Shown here piece by piece: positions 36,712 through 44,531 of a DNA stretch of 64,000 nucleotides. Positions within the stretch are counted from its first letter, which is position 1, and every line of letters starts with the position of its first letter. Location: positions 2,232,001-2,296,000 of the forward strand of contig NC_020514.1 of the NCBI RefSeq assembly GCF_000347635.1, written 5' to 3'. The translations under genes and the position numbers were made by a program. This DNA is from Paraglaciecola psychrophila 170. Lineage in GTDB: Bacteria > Pseudomonadota > Gammaproteobacteria > Enterobacterales > Alteromonadaceae. The notes below the pieces were generated by a model. The model was not told where the DNA came from, did not search any database, and worked only from the letters and a program-made list of their open reading frames with translations.

Positions 36712-37572
36712 ATGAACAATTTAGCGCAAGTAATCAAGTTCGAGAGGCCGGAAGTGAAAGCAGATTTAAAAAACGGCTATACACAGGTCGCCCATGATAT
36801 TTTTGACACAATAATATCAAATCAATCAAAGCTAACAGCGGTTGAGATGCGGGTTGTTTTAGCTTTCGCGCGCAAAACCTACAGTTTCCATAAAAAATCT
36901 GATTGGGTTACCAACACCCAAATAATGGATATGACTAATCTTTCAAAAGGTCATGCTAGTAATATAATAAAGTCCCTAATAAGCAAAAATGTACTTTTTA
37001 AAGACGGTAAAAAGACAGGTATAAATAGCACTGTTAGCGAGTGGGGAGTTCACAACCCAGTGAATGAAAGTTCACAACCTAGTGAGCCAGAAGTTCACAA
37101 CCCAGTGAACCAGAGTTCACAACCTAGTGAACCCGAGTTCACAACCTCGTGTACCGGAGTTCACAACCTAGTGAACAAAAGTTCACAACCTAGTGAAACA
37201 CAAAAGAAAGAAACTCTTACAAAAGAAACTATTACAAAAGAAACTTATTATAATAAAGCCCCATACACCGGAATTTTTTCCGTCAATAAATCCAATCCAA
37301 TTCCTAAAGATTTTCAGTTCACTAACGAAATGAAACTTTGGGCAGAAGAAGAAAAAATCACCGTAAATCTTATTTCTGAAACTAAACAATTCATTGACCA
37401 TTTTTTAAGCAAAGGCGAATGCCGAGATGATTGGACACCAGCCTGGCGCTTTTGGATGCGTAACACTTTAAAATTCATTCCTAAAAAACTTCCCGTTCAA
37501 ACAGGTCAAAAGTTAAGCCCAATTGGACAATCCATGGCAGCTAAATTAGCGAGTATGGGTGAACAGTCATGA
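36712..37572 (+). CDS. Phage replication initiator, lambda O-like, containing the origin
   Basis: 286 residues. The N-terminal part (TQVAHDIFDTIISNQSKLTA, VVLAFARKTYSFHKKSDWVT, MDMTNLSKGHASNIIKSLIS) is the winged-helix domain of phage O proteins. Residues about 112-162 are low-complexity (VHNPVN, SSQPSEPE) because the DNA there consists of seven iterons; the reading frame relative to the iterons changes along the array. The C-terminal domain (DDWTPAWRFWMRN) should contact the helicase loader. The protein would bind its own coding iterons and recruit the host replicative helicase. Confidence 0.85.
   Translation: MNNLAQVIKFERPEVKADLKNGYTQVAHDIFDTIISNQSKLTAVEMRVVLAFARKTYSFHKKSDWVTNTQIMDMTNLSKGHASNIIKSLISKNVLFKDGKKTGINSTVSEWGVHNPVNESSQPSEPEVHNPVNQSSQPSEPEFTTSCTGVHNLVNKSSQPSETQKKETLTKETITKETYYNKAPYTGIFSVNKSNPIPKDFQFTNEMKLWAEEEKITVNLISETKQFIDHFLSKGECRDDWTPAWRFWMRNTLKFIPKKLPVQTGQKLSPIGQSMAAKLASMGEQS
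37048..37260 (+). repeat. Phage replication origin: seven 17-bp iterons plus AT-rich segment
   Basis: GTTCACAACCYAGTGAA or close variants start at 37048, 37070, 37093, 37115, 37137, 37159 and 37181, that is every 22-23 bases, about two helical turns. The fifth copy is the most divergent. Immediately after them, 37198-37260 is AT-rich on one strand bias with three copies of the purine-rich ACAAAAGAAACT-type unit, a good unwinding element. The arrangement inside an O gene is that of lambda ori, which has four iterons. Confidence 0.85.
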
Positions 37573-37874
37573 ACCGCCAACACTTCAACGAACAGTTTCT
37601 TGGTATGTGTGAATATTTTGGAAAGGATCACAGTGAGTCTGTCATTCAAATTTATTGGAACGCATTAAAAACCATCTCAGATGATGAATTCACCAAAGCG
37701 GTTACTGACTCGGTAATGAAAAGCACTTTTTTCCCAAGAGTCGCTGAACTAATGAAATCTGTGCCAAAACTTGAACCGATGCTAATTGAAGACAAAGGCG
37801 GCTTAACCTGGTGTTATAACACGCAGCGATTAATGGATAAGTACGGACCTAACGCTAAGAGGGCCGCAGCATGA
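37569..37874 (+). CDS. Probable helicase-loader-type replication protein
   Basis: 101 residues, helical, beginning MNRQHFNEQFLGMCEYFGKD. It overlaps the O-type gene by 4 bases, the place of lambda P, and its N-terminal pattern (YWNALKTISDDEFTKAVTDS) resembles small loader proteins of the G39P type. Sequence evidence is modest; role inferred mainly from position. Confidence 0.55.
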   Translation: MNRQHFNEQFLGMCEYFGKDHSESVIQIYWNALKTISDDEFTKAVTDSVMKSTFFPRVAELMKSVPKLEPMLIEDKGGLTWCYNTQRLMDKYGPNAKRAAA

Positions 37875-38104
37875 TCGCTTTAACCCCCAAACAACTTGAA
37901 CGCGCCAAGTTTATCAATCAACACATCATTGATAACGATAATTTTCCAACTCATAAGCAGATATCGGAGGAATTTAACATACCCACATCAGCCAGCATGA
38001 CGTTAGTCACAACTCTTTATGCAAAGGGATGGATTACACAGCAGGCAACGGCGCAGTCATACAAGCGAACCCCTGCAATGAAAGAAAGGTTGATGGAACT
38101 ATGA
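37871..38104 (+). CDS. Small winged-helix protein, LexA-N-terminus-like
   Basis: 77 residues. LTPKQLERAKFINQHIIDND and FPTHKQISEEFNIPTSASM resemble the LexA DNA-binding fold without a peptidase domain. Overlaps its neighbours by 4 bases. Possible small regulator. Confidence 0.55.
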   Translation: MIALTPKQLERAKFINQHIIDNDNFPTHKQISEEFNIPTSASMTLVTTLYAKGWITQQATAQSYKRTPAMKERLMEL

Positions 38105-38358
38105 AAACACCTACACAAAGCAAAATAGATTCGGCGCTTGAAGCCCTGACAAATATCTTTGTTGGTTTTTCAATTAATTTCACTGCAAACATTCTTATTT
38201 TTCCAATTTTTGGTTGGGAGATATCTATCAGTCAAAATTTATTGCTTGGCGGGTGTTACACAATGATTTCATACATCCGTTCTTACGCACTTAGACGCGC
38301 ATTTGATGGCCGTAGTGTTTATCAGGCGATTAAAAGTAAGTTAGGGGATTCAGCATGA
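38101..38358 (+). CDS. DUF7220-like phage membrane protein
   Basis: 85 residues from the ATG at 38101 that overlaps the preceding stop. Two hydrophobic segments (FVGFSINFTANILIFPIFGW and LLLGGCYTMISYIRS) and the conserved YALRRAFDG ending match a small family of phage membrane proteins of unknown function. An upstream in-frame start at 38029 lies inside the previous gene and is less likely. Confidence 0.6.
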   Translation: MKTPTQSKIDSALEALTNIFVGFSINFTANILIFPIFGWEISISQNLLLGGCYTMISYIRSYALRRAFDGRSVYQAIKSKLGDSA

Positions 38359-38510
38359 ACATACTTACACCAACCCAACTAAAGACAATTGCAGCTGAGA
38401 AAACGTTAATCGCTAGACTAGTAAACATAAACAAAACTAAAAGACGCAGAGCAGCAGAAGATCAGGCCGAAGCTAAAAGACAGGCGGTTATTGATGGGGT
38501 GCAGCTATGA
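38355..38510 (+). CDS. Small basic phage protein
   Basis: 51 residues, Lys/Arg/Ala-rich C-terminal half (KTKRRRAAEDQAEAKRQAV). It overlaps the previous stop and the next start by 4 bases each, which supports translation. Function unknown. Confidence 0.5.
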   Translation: MNILTPTQLKTIAAEKTLIARLVNINKTKRRRAAEDQAEAKRQAVIDGVQL

Positions 38511-39940
38511 GCCTTTTTAAAGAATTATTGGTTGATAACTTTGCTGGCGGTGGTGGTGCTAGTCAAGGCATTTATGAATCAACAGGTCGCCATGTTGATA
38601 TTGCTATTAATCATGATATTGATGCAATTCAAATGCACGAAATGAACCACCCTGAAACACAGCATTTTTGCGAATCAGTTTGGGATATTGATCCGCGAAA
38701 AGTGGTTAACGGCCTGCCAGTTGGCTTGGCTTGGTTTAGTCCTGATTGTAAACATTTTTCCAAAGCTAAAGGTTCAAAGCCGGTTAGTAAAAATATTCGT
38801 GGTCTTGCATGGATAGTTATTAGGTGGGCTGCAACAACTCGTCCAAGAGTAATAATGTTAGAAAACGTAGAGGAGTTTAAAACTTGGGGTCCACTTTTAA
38901 AAGATGGAATGCCCGATAAGGATAAAAAAGGCCAAACATTTAACTCTTTTGTTAATGCATTAAAGCGTCAAGGTTACCAGGTGGAATTTAAAGAGCTTCG
39001 CGCGTGTGACTATGGAGCCCCAACAATAAGAAAACGCCTGTTTTTAGTTGCTAGAAGAGACGGCAAAAAAATAGAATGGCCAAAACCTACTCATGCGGCG
39101 CCAGATTCATTACTTGTTAAACGAGGCAAATTAAAACCTTGGAAGACTGCAGCAGAATGCATTGATTGGTCTATACCTTGCCCATCTATATTTGAACGTA
39201 AAAAACCATTAGCCGAAAACACCTTAAAAAGAATTGCAAAGGGTATACAGCGCTATGTAATCGATAGTGATAAGCCTTTTATAGTAAATGAGGTTGCACC
39301 GTTCATTACAGAACACGCCAACGCCAGCAACCAGCGAAACATGCCATTGAATGAGCCACTAAGGACAATATGCGCGGGGGTAAAAGGCGGTCATTTTGCA
39401 CTAGTCACGGCGTTTATAGCAAAGCATTACACTGGCGTAGTGGGGGTAGGTGTTGATAAGCCATTACCCACCGTTACAACTAAGGATCATAACTCGTTAG
39501 TTACGAGCCACATTATAAAGCTACGCGGTACAAATGTTGGACATAAAACTGATGAACCACTACACACAATAACAGCCGGCGGTAATCATCATGGTGAAGT
39601 TAGAGCCTTTTTAATTAAATATTATGGCAATGAAAAAGACGGGTGCAATTTAAACGAACCACTGCACACAGTTACAACTCGAGATAGGTTTGGACTAGTA
39701 ACTATTAAGGGAGAGGATTATCAGATTGTAGACATCGGTATGAGAATGTTTAGCCCACGCGAATTATTCAACGCCCAAGGTTTTCCATCTGATTACATAA
39801 TCGATATAGACAAAAATGGAAATAAGGTAACCAAGCAAAATCAAGTTGCCAGGTGCGGGAATTCAGTTTCTCCACCACTAGCAAAAGCTCTAGTTGATTC
39901 AAATATGCCAGAAATTCGACGATTGGAGCTTAGAGCATGA
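38507..39940 (+). CDS. DNA (cytosine-5) methyltransferase
   Basis: 477 residues with the ordered C5-methyltransferase motifs: I (NFAGGGGASQG), IV with the catalytic Cys (SPDCKHFSKAKG, a phage variant of PCQ), VI (ENVEEF), VIII (YGAPTIRKRLFLVARR) and X (GNSVSPPLA). The target-recognition part contains three related blocks ending LHTVTT or LPTVTT, a repeat typical of phage members. It would protect phage DNA from restriction. It is the largest gene of the early/middle run. Confidence 0.9.
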   Translation: MSLFKELLVDNFAGGGGASQGIYESTGRHVDIAINHDIDAIQMHEMNHPETQHFCESVWDIDPRKVVNGLPVGLAWFSPDCKHFSKAKGSKPVSKNIRGLAWIVIRWAATTRPRVIMLENVEEFKTWGPLLKDGMPDKDKKGQTFNSFVNALKRQGYQVEFKELRACDYGAPTIRKRLFLVARRDGKKIEWPKPTHAAPDSLLVKRGKLKPWKTAAECIDWSIPCPSIFERKKPLAENTLKRIAKGIQRYVIDSDKPFIVNEVAPFITEHANASNQRNMPLNEPLRTICAGVKGGHFALVTAFIAKHYTGVVGVGVDKPLPTVTTKDHNSLVTSHIIKLRGTNVGHKTDEPLHTITAGGNHHGEVRAFLIKYYGNEKDGCNLNEPLHTVTTRDRFGLVTIKGEDYQIVDIGMRMFSPRELFNAQGFPSDYIIDIDKNGNKVTKQNQVARCGNSVSPPLAKALVDSNMPEIRRLELRA

Positions 39941-40134
39941 TAGCAATAGTAAACATCTCACCCAAGCACACCCCGGCACACGGTTTAAATCAATACGCAT
40001 TGAAAAGCGATAGGGTCATTCTTTGTACTTTTTGGCACATCAGAACATGCGACAGTAAAACCCAACTTTTAATTGATGCAGCGGAAGCCTACAAGAATTA
40101 CAAAGCAGAGAAATCGATTGGTGAAGCGGCATGA
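39937..40134 (+). CDS. Small hypothetical phage protein
   Basis: 65 residues with no recognised domain; overlaps both neighbours by 4 bases in a tightly packed middle operon. Confidence 0.45.
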   Translation: MIAIVNISPKHTPAHGLNQYALKSDRVILCTFWHIRTCDSKTQLLIDAAEAYKNYKAEKSIGEAA

Positions 40135-40352
40135 TCATTAGCATATACCCGCCTCAGTATTACTACAGGCATAAACGCGAGTCTGATCTTAGTTGGATAA
40201 CTGCAATGCTAAAAATTATACCAAGTGAATTAAGACAATCTGCCTGCACTGAATATTCAAAGATTTACGGCGGTGGCGGCGGTGACAAAAGAAAGTTGGC
40301 CAACACGTATCTTAAAACAGAAGCGGCAAAATATAGGGTGGTTAAGACATGA
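40131..40352 (+). CDS. Small hypothetical phage protein
   Basis: 73 residues with a five-glycine stretch (YGGGGGDKRKL) and a basic end. No domain recognised. Overlaps neighbours by 4 bases. Confidence 0.45.
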   Translation: MIISIYPPQYYYRHKRESDLSWITAMLKIIPSELRQSACTEYSKIYGGGGGDKRKLANTYLKTEAAKYRVVKT

Positions 40353-40471
40353 ATGATTTAACAATATTAATTTTATTCTGCTCTGTAGTGGGGGCCTTGG
40401 TAGGGATATTGGGGTTTTGTGTATTTCTGTTTTGCGCGAACATTTCAGATTTTTTAGAAAACCTTTCGTAA
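40349..40471 (+). CDS. 40-residue membrane peptide
   Basis: MNDLTILILFCSVVGALVG followed by ILGFCVFLFC is a single membrane span. It overlaps the stop before and the start after by 4 and 1 bases, so it is likely translated. Function unknown. Confidence 0.45.
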   Translation: MNDLTILILFCSVVGALVGILGFCVFLFCANISDFLENLS

Positions 40472-40962
40472 TGGCTAGTGAATTACATAATGAGCTTTGC
40501 CTTCGGGCTGCAAAATACCTGAAAAGCAATGGTTTTGGCGTGTGCTTTGATGACAGGTTTCAAGCGGTAACGCCGACCGGTGAAATTCCAGACGTAATGG
40601 GGTTTAGGAATAACGTTAGCTGTTTAATTGAGGTGAAGGTATCTCGCTCTGATTTTTTAGCGGATAAGAAAAAGAAATTCAGGGGATCCCCCGAGCTTGG
40701 TATGGGTGATTGGCGATTTTATCTTTGCCCATCTGACCTAATTAAAGCTGAAGAATTGCCGGAAGGTTGGGGATTGCTTTATGCCAAACCTAAAACAATA
40801 AAAGCAATTCACGGTTGGCCAGCCAATACTCAATGGATAAATTGCCCTTTTGAGTCCAATTCACAAGCCGAACGATCATATATGTACAGCGCATTAAGAA
40901 GGATGGAGATTAAAGGCCATTTGAGCGCAGTTTATGAAAAATTAGAGGTTATAAAAGTATGA
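40471..40962 (+). CDS. MmcB-like PD-(D/E)xK nuclease-fold protein
   Basis: 163 residues. The nuclease-fold core is visible: TGEIPDVMGF, then CLIEVKVSRSDFLADKKKK, with the acidic and Lys residues of the E-x-K site. The family includes MmcB-type DNA repair proteins and phage-borne relatives. The ATG at 40471 overlaps the preceding stop; a longer frame from 40417 lies inside that gene. Possible role in phage recombination. Confidence 0.65.
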   Translation: MASELHNELCLRAAKYLKSNGFGVCFDDRFQAVTPTGEIPDVMGFRNNVSCLIEVKVSRSDFLADKKKKFRGSPELGMGDWRFYLCPSDLIKAEELPEGWGLLYAKPKTIKAIHGWPANTQWINCPFESNSQAERSYMYSALRRMEIKGHLSAVYEKLEVIKV

Positions 40963-41111
40963 CCCACCAACCAAAAGGCGGCATGTGTCTTACTTGCAAA
41001 AATAAGTTTAAAGACTGTTCAGGCCTCAAATTCAGCGAAATGCCAAAGATAAAATCGATATCTGAAAGCACTGTAATTGTGAAATGCACTAGTTTTGAGA
41101 GGGCGGCGTAA
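40959..41111 (+). CDS. 50-residue cysteine-bearing phage protein
   Basis: Four Cys (CLTCKNKFKDCS and a later VKC) suggest a small metal-binding knuckle. Overlaps the previous gene by 4 bases and the next start by one base. Function unknown. Confidence 0.45.
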   Translation: MTHQPKGGMCLTCKNKFKDCSGLKFSEMPKIKSISESTVIVKCTSFERAA

Positions 41112-41413
41112 TGTCTAAATCAAACAAGTTACGCAATTCAGCAAGAGGCCAAGAATGCAACATTCGCATACCCAGTGTGTGCAATTTTAACCCTGAAACC
41201 ACTATTCTTGCGCACGTTGGTAGCGGTGCTGGCTGGGGCGGCAAGAGTAGAGACATTGAAGGCTCTTTTTGTTGCTCTGCATGTCATGACGCTATTGACG
41301 GACGAACAAGAACACCGTTTACAGCCATTGAATTAAAACTATGGGCCAAAGAAGGCGCAGAAAGAACGCGCGAGCATTGGGAACAAATCGGATTAATTAA
41401 GGTGCCAGCATGA
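41111..41413 (+). CDS. YbcO/DUF1364-family nuclease-like protein
   Basis: 100 residues. GQECNIRIPSVCNFNPETTI, AHVGSGAGWGGKSRDI and FCCSACHDAIDGRT match the DUF1364 (YbcO) family of phage HNH-like metal-binding nucleases, with Cys pairs and His residues. It sits directly before RusA as in many lambdoid phages. Confidence 0.8.
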   Translation: MSKSNKLRNSARGQECNIRIPSVCNFNPETTILAHVGSGAGWGGKSRDIEGSFCCSACHDAIDGRTRTPFTAIELKLWAKEGAERTREHWEQIGLIKVPA

Positions 41414-41749
41414 ACACAGTGAACATAAAGCCTTTATCAGTAAACAAAGCATGGCAGGGTAGACGCTATAAGACTGATGATTACATAGCCTATGAACGGG
41501 CGGTGCTTTTATCATTGCCAAAAATCAACATTCCAGAAGGTCGGTTATTGCTGCGCTTAGAGTTTGGTTTTAGTTCAAAAGCCAGCGATATCGATAACCC
41601 GGTAAAAATGTTTCAGGATTGTTTGCAGAAAAAATACGGTTTTAATGACAGTCGGATCCGCTTGTTAATGGTGGCTGGTGTAGATGTCAAAAAAAGGTGA
41701 TGAATACATTAAATTTGCTATTGAATCAGTCGAGGATTTAGCAACATGA
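41410..41749 (+). CDS. rusA: RusA-type Holliday junction resolvase, frame broken near its end
   Basis: The N-terminal 96 residues (KPLSVNKAWQGRRYKT, ASDIDNPVKMFQDCLQKKYG) are RusA, including the catalytic Asp pair. The frame stops early in a run of seven A (41689-41695). With six A the end reads DVKKGDEYIKFAIE and stops at 41749, giving 112 residues, near the normal 120. It resolves recombination intermediates. The shift removes only the tail, so activity may be partly preserved. Confidence 0.8.
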
Positions 41750-41913
41750 CTTTATACATATTGGCCGCAATTCTTTATTTAATAGCCGGTCGCGGCGTTT
41801 ACTCTTTAGTTATCACCATATCGATAACCGCCAGATTGCAAAAAGTAAAGGGGCTTAAGGTTTTCACTATATTAGTTTGGCCTTTTGTTGTTTTGCAAAT
41901 GGGCATTAAATGA
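41746..41913 (+). CDS. Small two-span membrane protein
   Basis: 55 residues, two hydrophobic stretches (LYILAAILYLIAGRGVYSLV and VFTILVWPFVVLQMG). Overlaps both neighbours by 4 bases. Function unknown. Confidence 0.5.
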   Translation: MTLYILAAILYLIAGRGVYSLVITISITARLQKVKGLKVFTILVWPFVVLQMGIK

Positions 41914-42107
41914 AAAAAGAAAACGTGAAGGTTTGGCCACCACAGCAAACGTTAGATAAAACCGCAAAAATTGGCCCTGGCGTTAATTACGATGGTGTAT
42001 GCCCAAACTGCAAAGGTTTTACTTTAATGAAAAGAGGGCGTGTTGATGGTTTGGTTAGATATGACTGTAAGTTTTGCGACTATAAATTCAGATATAACGG
42101 GCTCTAA
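41910..42107 (+). CDS. Zinc-ribbon phage protein
   Basis: 65 residues with CPNCKG and CKFC spaced 24 residues apart, a zinc ribbon. It may bind DNA or RNA; position is just before the late-switch genes. Confidence 0.55.
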   Translation: MKKENVKVWPPQQTLDKTAKIGPGVNYDGVCPNCKGFTLMKRGRVDGLVRYDCKFCDYKFRYNGL

Positions 42108-42179
42108 ATGACATACCCACAGCCCAAAGACGAGCATTACGAAGCCCTAGATAGTGAGCGGCAAACAACTAAACCATAA
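42108..42179 (+). CDS. Possible 23-residue peptide
   Basis: Begins right after the previous stop and ends just before the next gene's ribosome-binding stretch. Too short to judge; included because it fills the only gap in the operon. Confidence 0.2.
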   Translation: MTYPQPKDEHYEALDSERQTTKP

Positions 42180-42191
42180 AAGGTGGCTGGC

Positions 42192-42419
42192 GTGACAAAA
42201 AAAATCAGTGAAGGTGGAAAAATAATCAAGGCTGTTAGGTTGGCTAGGGGTTATAGAGACAGAACCGAGTTTGCCGGTCGCTTAGGTTTTGCTGTAAATA
42301 CTGTCTATAACTGGGAGTCGGGCAGATCAAAGCCTTCTTATGATGATGTTCAGATGATTGTTGATTACCTTCACTTTAATATGATTGAGGCGCGGGAGTT
42401 AGCCAAAAATGCCGCATAA
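42192..42419 (+). CDS. XRE helix-turn-helix regulator near the late switch
   Basis: 75 residues from the GTG at 42192 (AAAGGTGG upstream). RDRTEFAGRLGFAVNTVYNW and ESGRSKPSYDDVQMIV form an XRE HTH. It overlaps the next gene by 11 bases. Its place next to the late promoter suggests control of late genes. Confidence 0.6.
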   Translation: MTKKISEGGKIIKAVRLARGYRDRTEFAGRLGFAVNTVYNWESGRSKPSYDDVQMIVDYLHFNMIEARELAKNAA

Positions 42420-42771
42420 GACTATAGAAGAAGTTAGGTACCAGCTAAAAGTTTGGGGTATGTTTCAGGCCACTCAAGAATTGGGATCGGGTTACGCAAG
42501 CATATCAACTACTTCGCGCATTTGTGAAATGCTGAAAACTCAAATATGGGCTTCATCAGATCTTCACTTATTTAGCCATCTTTCAGATAACGCTCATGAG
42601 CCAGAGCATATATCTAACGTTACAGAAGCACTAAACAAACTCACAAGCAGTTATAGAAGATCAATAATAATCAAATATAAAACATCACTTTCAAAAGCCA
42701 ACCCTAAAAAGGAAGATTTAGATAACTACTATACAAGAGAGGGTGAAAACTACTTGCTAGGTTTATTGTGA
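42409..42771 (+). CDS. Probable late-gene antiterminator (Q-like position)
   Basis: 120 residues, basic C-terminal half (LTSSYRRSIIIKYKTSLSKA). No strong domain, but it is the last middle gene before the late promoter and terminator, where lambdoid phages place Q. Size and composition fit the shorter antiterminator families. Role inferred from position. Confidence 0.5.
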   Translation: MPHKTIEEVRYQLKVWGMFQATQELGSGYASISTTSRICEMLKTQIWASSDLHLFSHLSDNAHEPEHISNVTEALNKLTSSYRRSIIIKYKTSLSKANPKKEDLDNYYTREGENYLLGLL

Positions 42772-42788
42772 TTATTACGGGGTAAATA

Positions 42789-42850
42789 ACCACATGTTGC
42801 GTTTAAGCGACCACATGTTGCGTTTTGAGACCCGTAAAACTATGTATAAT
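42789..42850 (+). promoter_or_regulatory. Candidate late promoter with two upstream direct repeats
   Basis: ACCACATGTTGCGTTT occurs twice, at 42789-42804 and 42810-42825, exactly 21 bases (two helical turns) apart. Twenty bases further is a consensus -10, TATAAT (42845-42850), preceded by TG. No good -35 is at the normal distance, as expected for an activator-dependent or Q-type promoter. Confidence 0.55.
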
Positions 42851-42894
42851 TATTCTATTGTGGGTATTTCCACAGCCTAACCAAACTCCCTTTT

Positions 42895-42922
42895 GCCTCA
42901 ACCTTATCGTTGGGGCTTTTTT
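42895..42922 (+). terminator. Terminator between late promoter and lysis genes
   Basis: GCCTCAAC (42895-42902) pairs with GTTGGGGC (42909-42916) allowing one G-T pair, followed by seven T that touch the endolysin start codon. It would block late genes unless an antiterminator acts. Confidence 0.7.
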
Positions 42923-43366
42923 ATGTCTGAGAAATCTATGCCAACTTACAGCAAAACTTCTGCGACGCGACTAGCATCTTGTCATATTGACATTCAAACA
43001 ATATGGAATGAACTAATCAAATATATTGATTGCTCTGTATTTTGTGGACATAGAGAAGAAGCAGAACAGAACAAAGCTTTTTTTGATGATCTTAGTCAAC
43101 TTCAATGGCCTGATTCTAAACACAACTCATTACCCAGCATGGCCATTGATTCAGGTCCTTATTTTGTTGAGTTAAAAAATACTGATTGGGAAGACGCCAA
43201 AGCATTCGCTAAATTTGCAGGTTTTGCCCAGTTATTAGCTATTCAGCTTTACGAACAAAAGAAGATCACCCACGTTTTGCGATGGGGCGGCGATTGGGAT
43301 ATGGACGGAAGAACAACCGACCAAACATTTTCAGACCTTCCGCATTTTGAACTGGTGAAACCATGA
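42923..43366 (+). CDS. Endolysin, M15-family peptidase
   Basis: 147 residues. SKHNSLPSMAIDSGP carries the zinc-binding His and Asp of the M15 (VanY/L-Ala-D-Glu peptidase) fold, and LRWGGDWDMDGRTTDQTFSD followed by LPHFEL supplies the second His and the characteristic C-terminus of phage members. It would cut the peptide part of the cell wall. A longer frame starts at a TTG (42893) inside the terminator; the ATG at 42923 is preferred. No signal peptide, so a holin is needed. Confidence 0.85.
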   Translation: MSEKSMPTYSKTSATRLASCHIDIQTIWNELIKYIDCSVFCGHREEAEQNKAFFDDLSQLQWPDSKHNSLPSMAIDSGPYFVELKNTDWEDAKAFAKFAGFAQLLAIQLYEQKKITHVLRWGGDWDMDGRTTDQTFSDLPHFELVKP

Positions 43367-43863
43367 ATTGGAAATCAATAGTTAAGAGTATCGCCCCGGT
43401 ACTTGGTACCGCTCTTGGTGGCCCCATGGCTGGTGGCGCAATTAAAATGCTGTCTACTGCATTACTGGGCAATGAAAATGCAAATGAGCAGGAGTTAGAA
43501 AGTTTTATTCTTGGCGCAAATCCAGATCAATTACTACAAATAAAGCAATTAGACGCTGATTTTAAATTAAAAATGGAAGAGTTGGGCGTTGATGTATTTA
43601 AACTTGAAGTTCAAGACAGAGACAGCGCCAGAAAAAACCACAAAGATAGCAATATGCCGGCGATTCTATGCCTGTTATTAACTGCAATGGTTGCTGGTGG
43701 CTTGGCTGCCTTGCTTATCATGGTGATTCCGCCCGATAACGCAAATATTATTTACATGGTTTTTGGCCAAATTCTTACAGCTTGGACCGCTTCAATAGCG
43801 TATTGGGTAGGCACAACCAAAAGCAGCAGCGATAAAAACAAAGCGCTTGGGGTTGTAAAGTAA
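43363..43863 (+). CDS. Holin-like protein (3TM holin family)
   Basis: 166 residues. An N-terminal hydrophobic Gly-rich segment (VLGTALGGPMAGGAIKMLST) is followed by a charged helix (QLDADFKLKMEELGVDVFKL) and two membrane spans (ILCLLLTAMVAGGLAALLIM and FGQILTAWTASIAYWVG). This matches the phage three-span holin family. Overlaps the endolysin gene by 4 bases. Confidence 0.75.
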   Translation: MNWKSIVKSIAPVLGTALGGPMAGGAIKMLSTALLGNENANEQELESFILGANPDQLLQIKQLDADFKLKMEELGVDVFKLEVQDRDSARKNHKDSNMPAILCLLLTAMVAGGLAALLIMVIPPDNANIIYMVFGQILTAWTASIAYWVGTTKSSSDKNKALGVVK

Positions 43864-44109
43864 ATGATAGCTGACAAGTACACGGTCACAAGTTACATAA
43901 CTAATGGGGCTGTTGCATTATTTGGAGCGCTTAACCTCGAATTTATAATGATGTTCATAGGGTTAATACTCGCTTTAGTCACCTGCATTACTAATTACTA
44001 TTTCAGACGCAGGCAAGACAAGCGTGATGTCGAAGAAGCCGCAAGAAAGGAAGAGTATCACGAGGTAAGGATGGAAATTCACAACCGAGATTTTAACAAA
44101 GAAGATTAA
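43864..44109 (+). CDS. Second small holin-like membrane protein
   Basis: 81 residues with two hydrophobic segments and a long charged C-terminal tail (RRRQDKRDVEEAARKEEYHE). It directly follows the first holin. It may be a class II holin, antiholin or a spanin-like helper. Confidence 0.6.
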   Translation: MIADKYTVTSYITNGAVALFGALNLEFIMMFIGLILALVTCITNYYFRRRQDKRDVEEAARKEEYHEVRMEIHNRDFNKED

Positions 44110-44111
44110 TC

Positions 44112-44528
44112 ATGAAAGTCATTTTCGCAAGAAATAACGGCAACATTATCAGTAAGGTCATAAGACTTTACACCTGGTCTGATTGGTCACACGTTGGAAT
44201 CATAGACGGCGAACATGTTATTGAAGCGATTGGCTGCAAAGGTGTCGCAAGAACTAAATTAAAAGCGTTCGAGCTTCGATACGATGACACTTGCATTAGA
44301 CACATAGCTGGTGATATTGACAAAGCAAAAGCGTTAATTGGCAAAGACTTTGACCAACGTGGTTTATGGGGCGGCTTACTTCATATGCGAGTACAGGATC
44401 CTGATAAATGGTTTTGCTCTGAATTAGTCGCTCACGCTTCAGACGCATTCGACTCTGAATTTGCACACAAAGTTTCACCTGAAAATTTATATTGGGTGAG
44501 TTCAGAATTATTGAATAATGGTATATAA
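44112..44528 (+). CDS. Permuted NlpC/P60-type cysteine hydrolase
   Basis: 138 residues. WSDWSHVGIIDGEHVIEA contains the His of a YiiX-like permuted papain fold and KWFCSELVAHA the catalytic Cys. Proteins of this type act on cell-wall peptides or lipids. In the lysis cluster it may be a second lytic enzyme or a virion-associated hydrolase. Confidence 0.7.
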   Translation: MKVIFARNNGNIISKVIRLYTWSDWSHVGIIDGEHVIEAIGCKGVARTKLKAFELRYDDTCIRHIAGDIDKAKALIGKDFDQRGLWGGLLHMRVQDPDKWFCSELVAHASDAFDSEFAHKVSPENLYWVSSELLNNGI

Positions 44529-44531
44529 ACA

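Noticed and set aside
37048-37197. CRISPR array
   Set aside because: Repeats are regularly spaced but spacers are only 5-6 bases and similar to one another; they are iterons in a replication gene.
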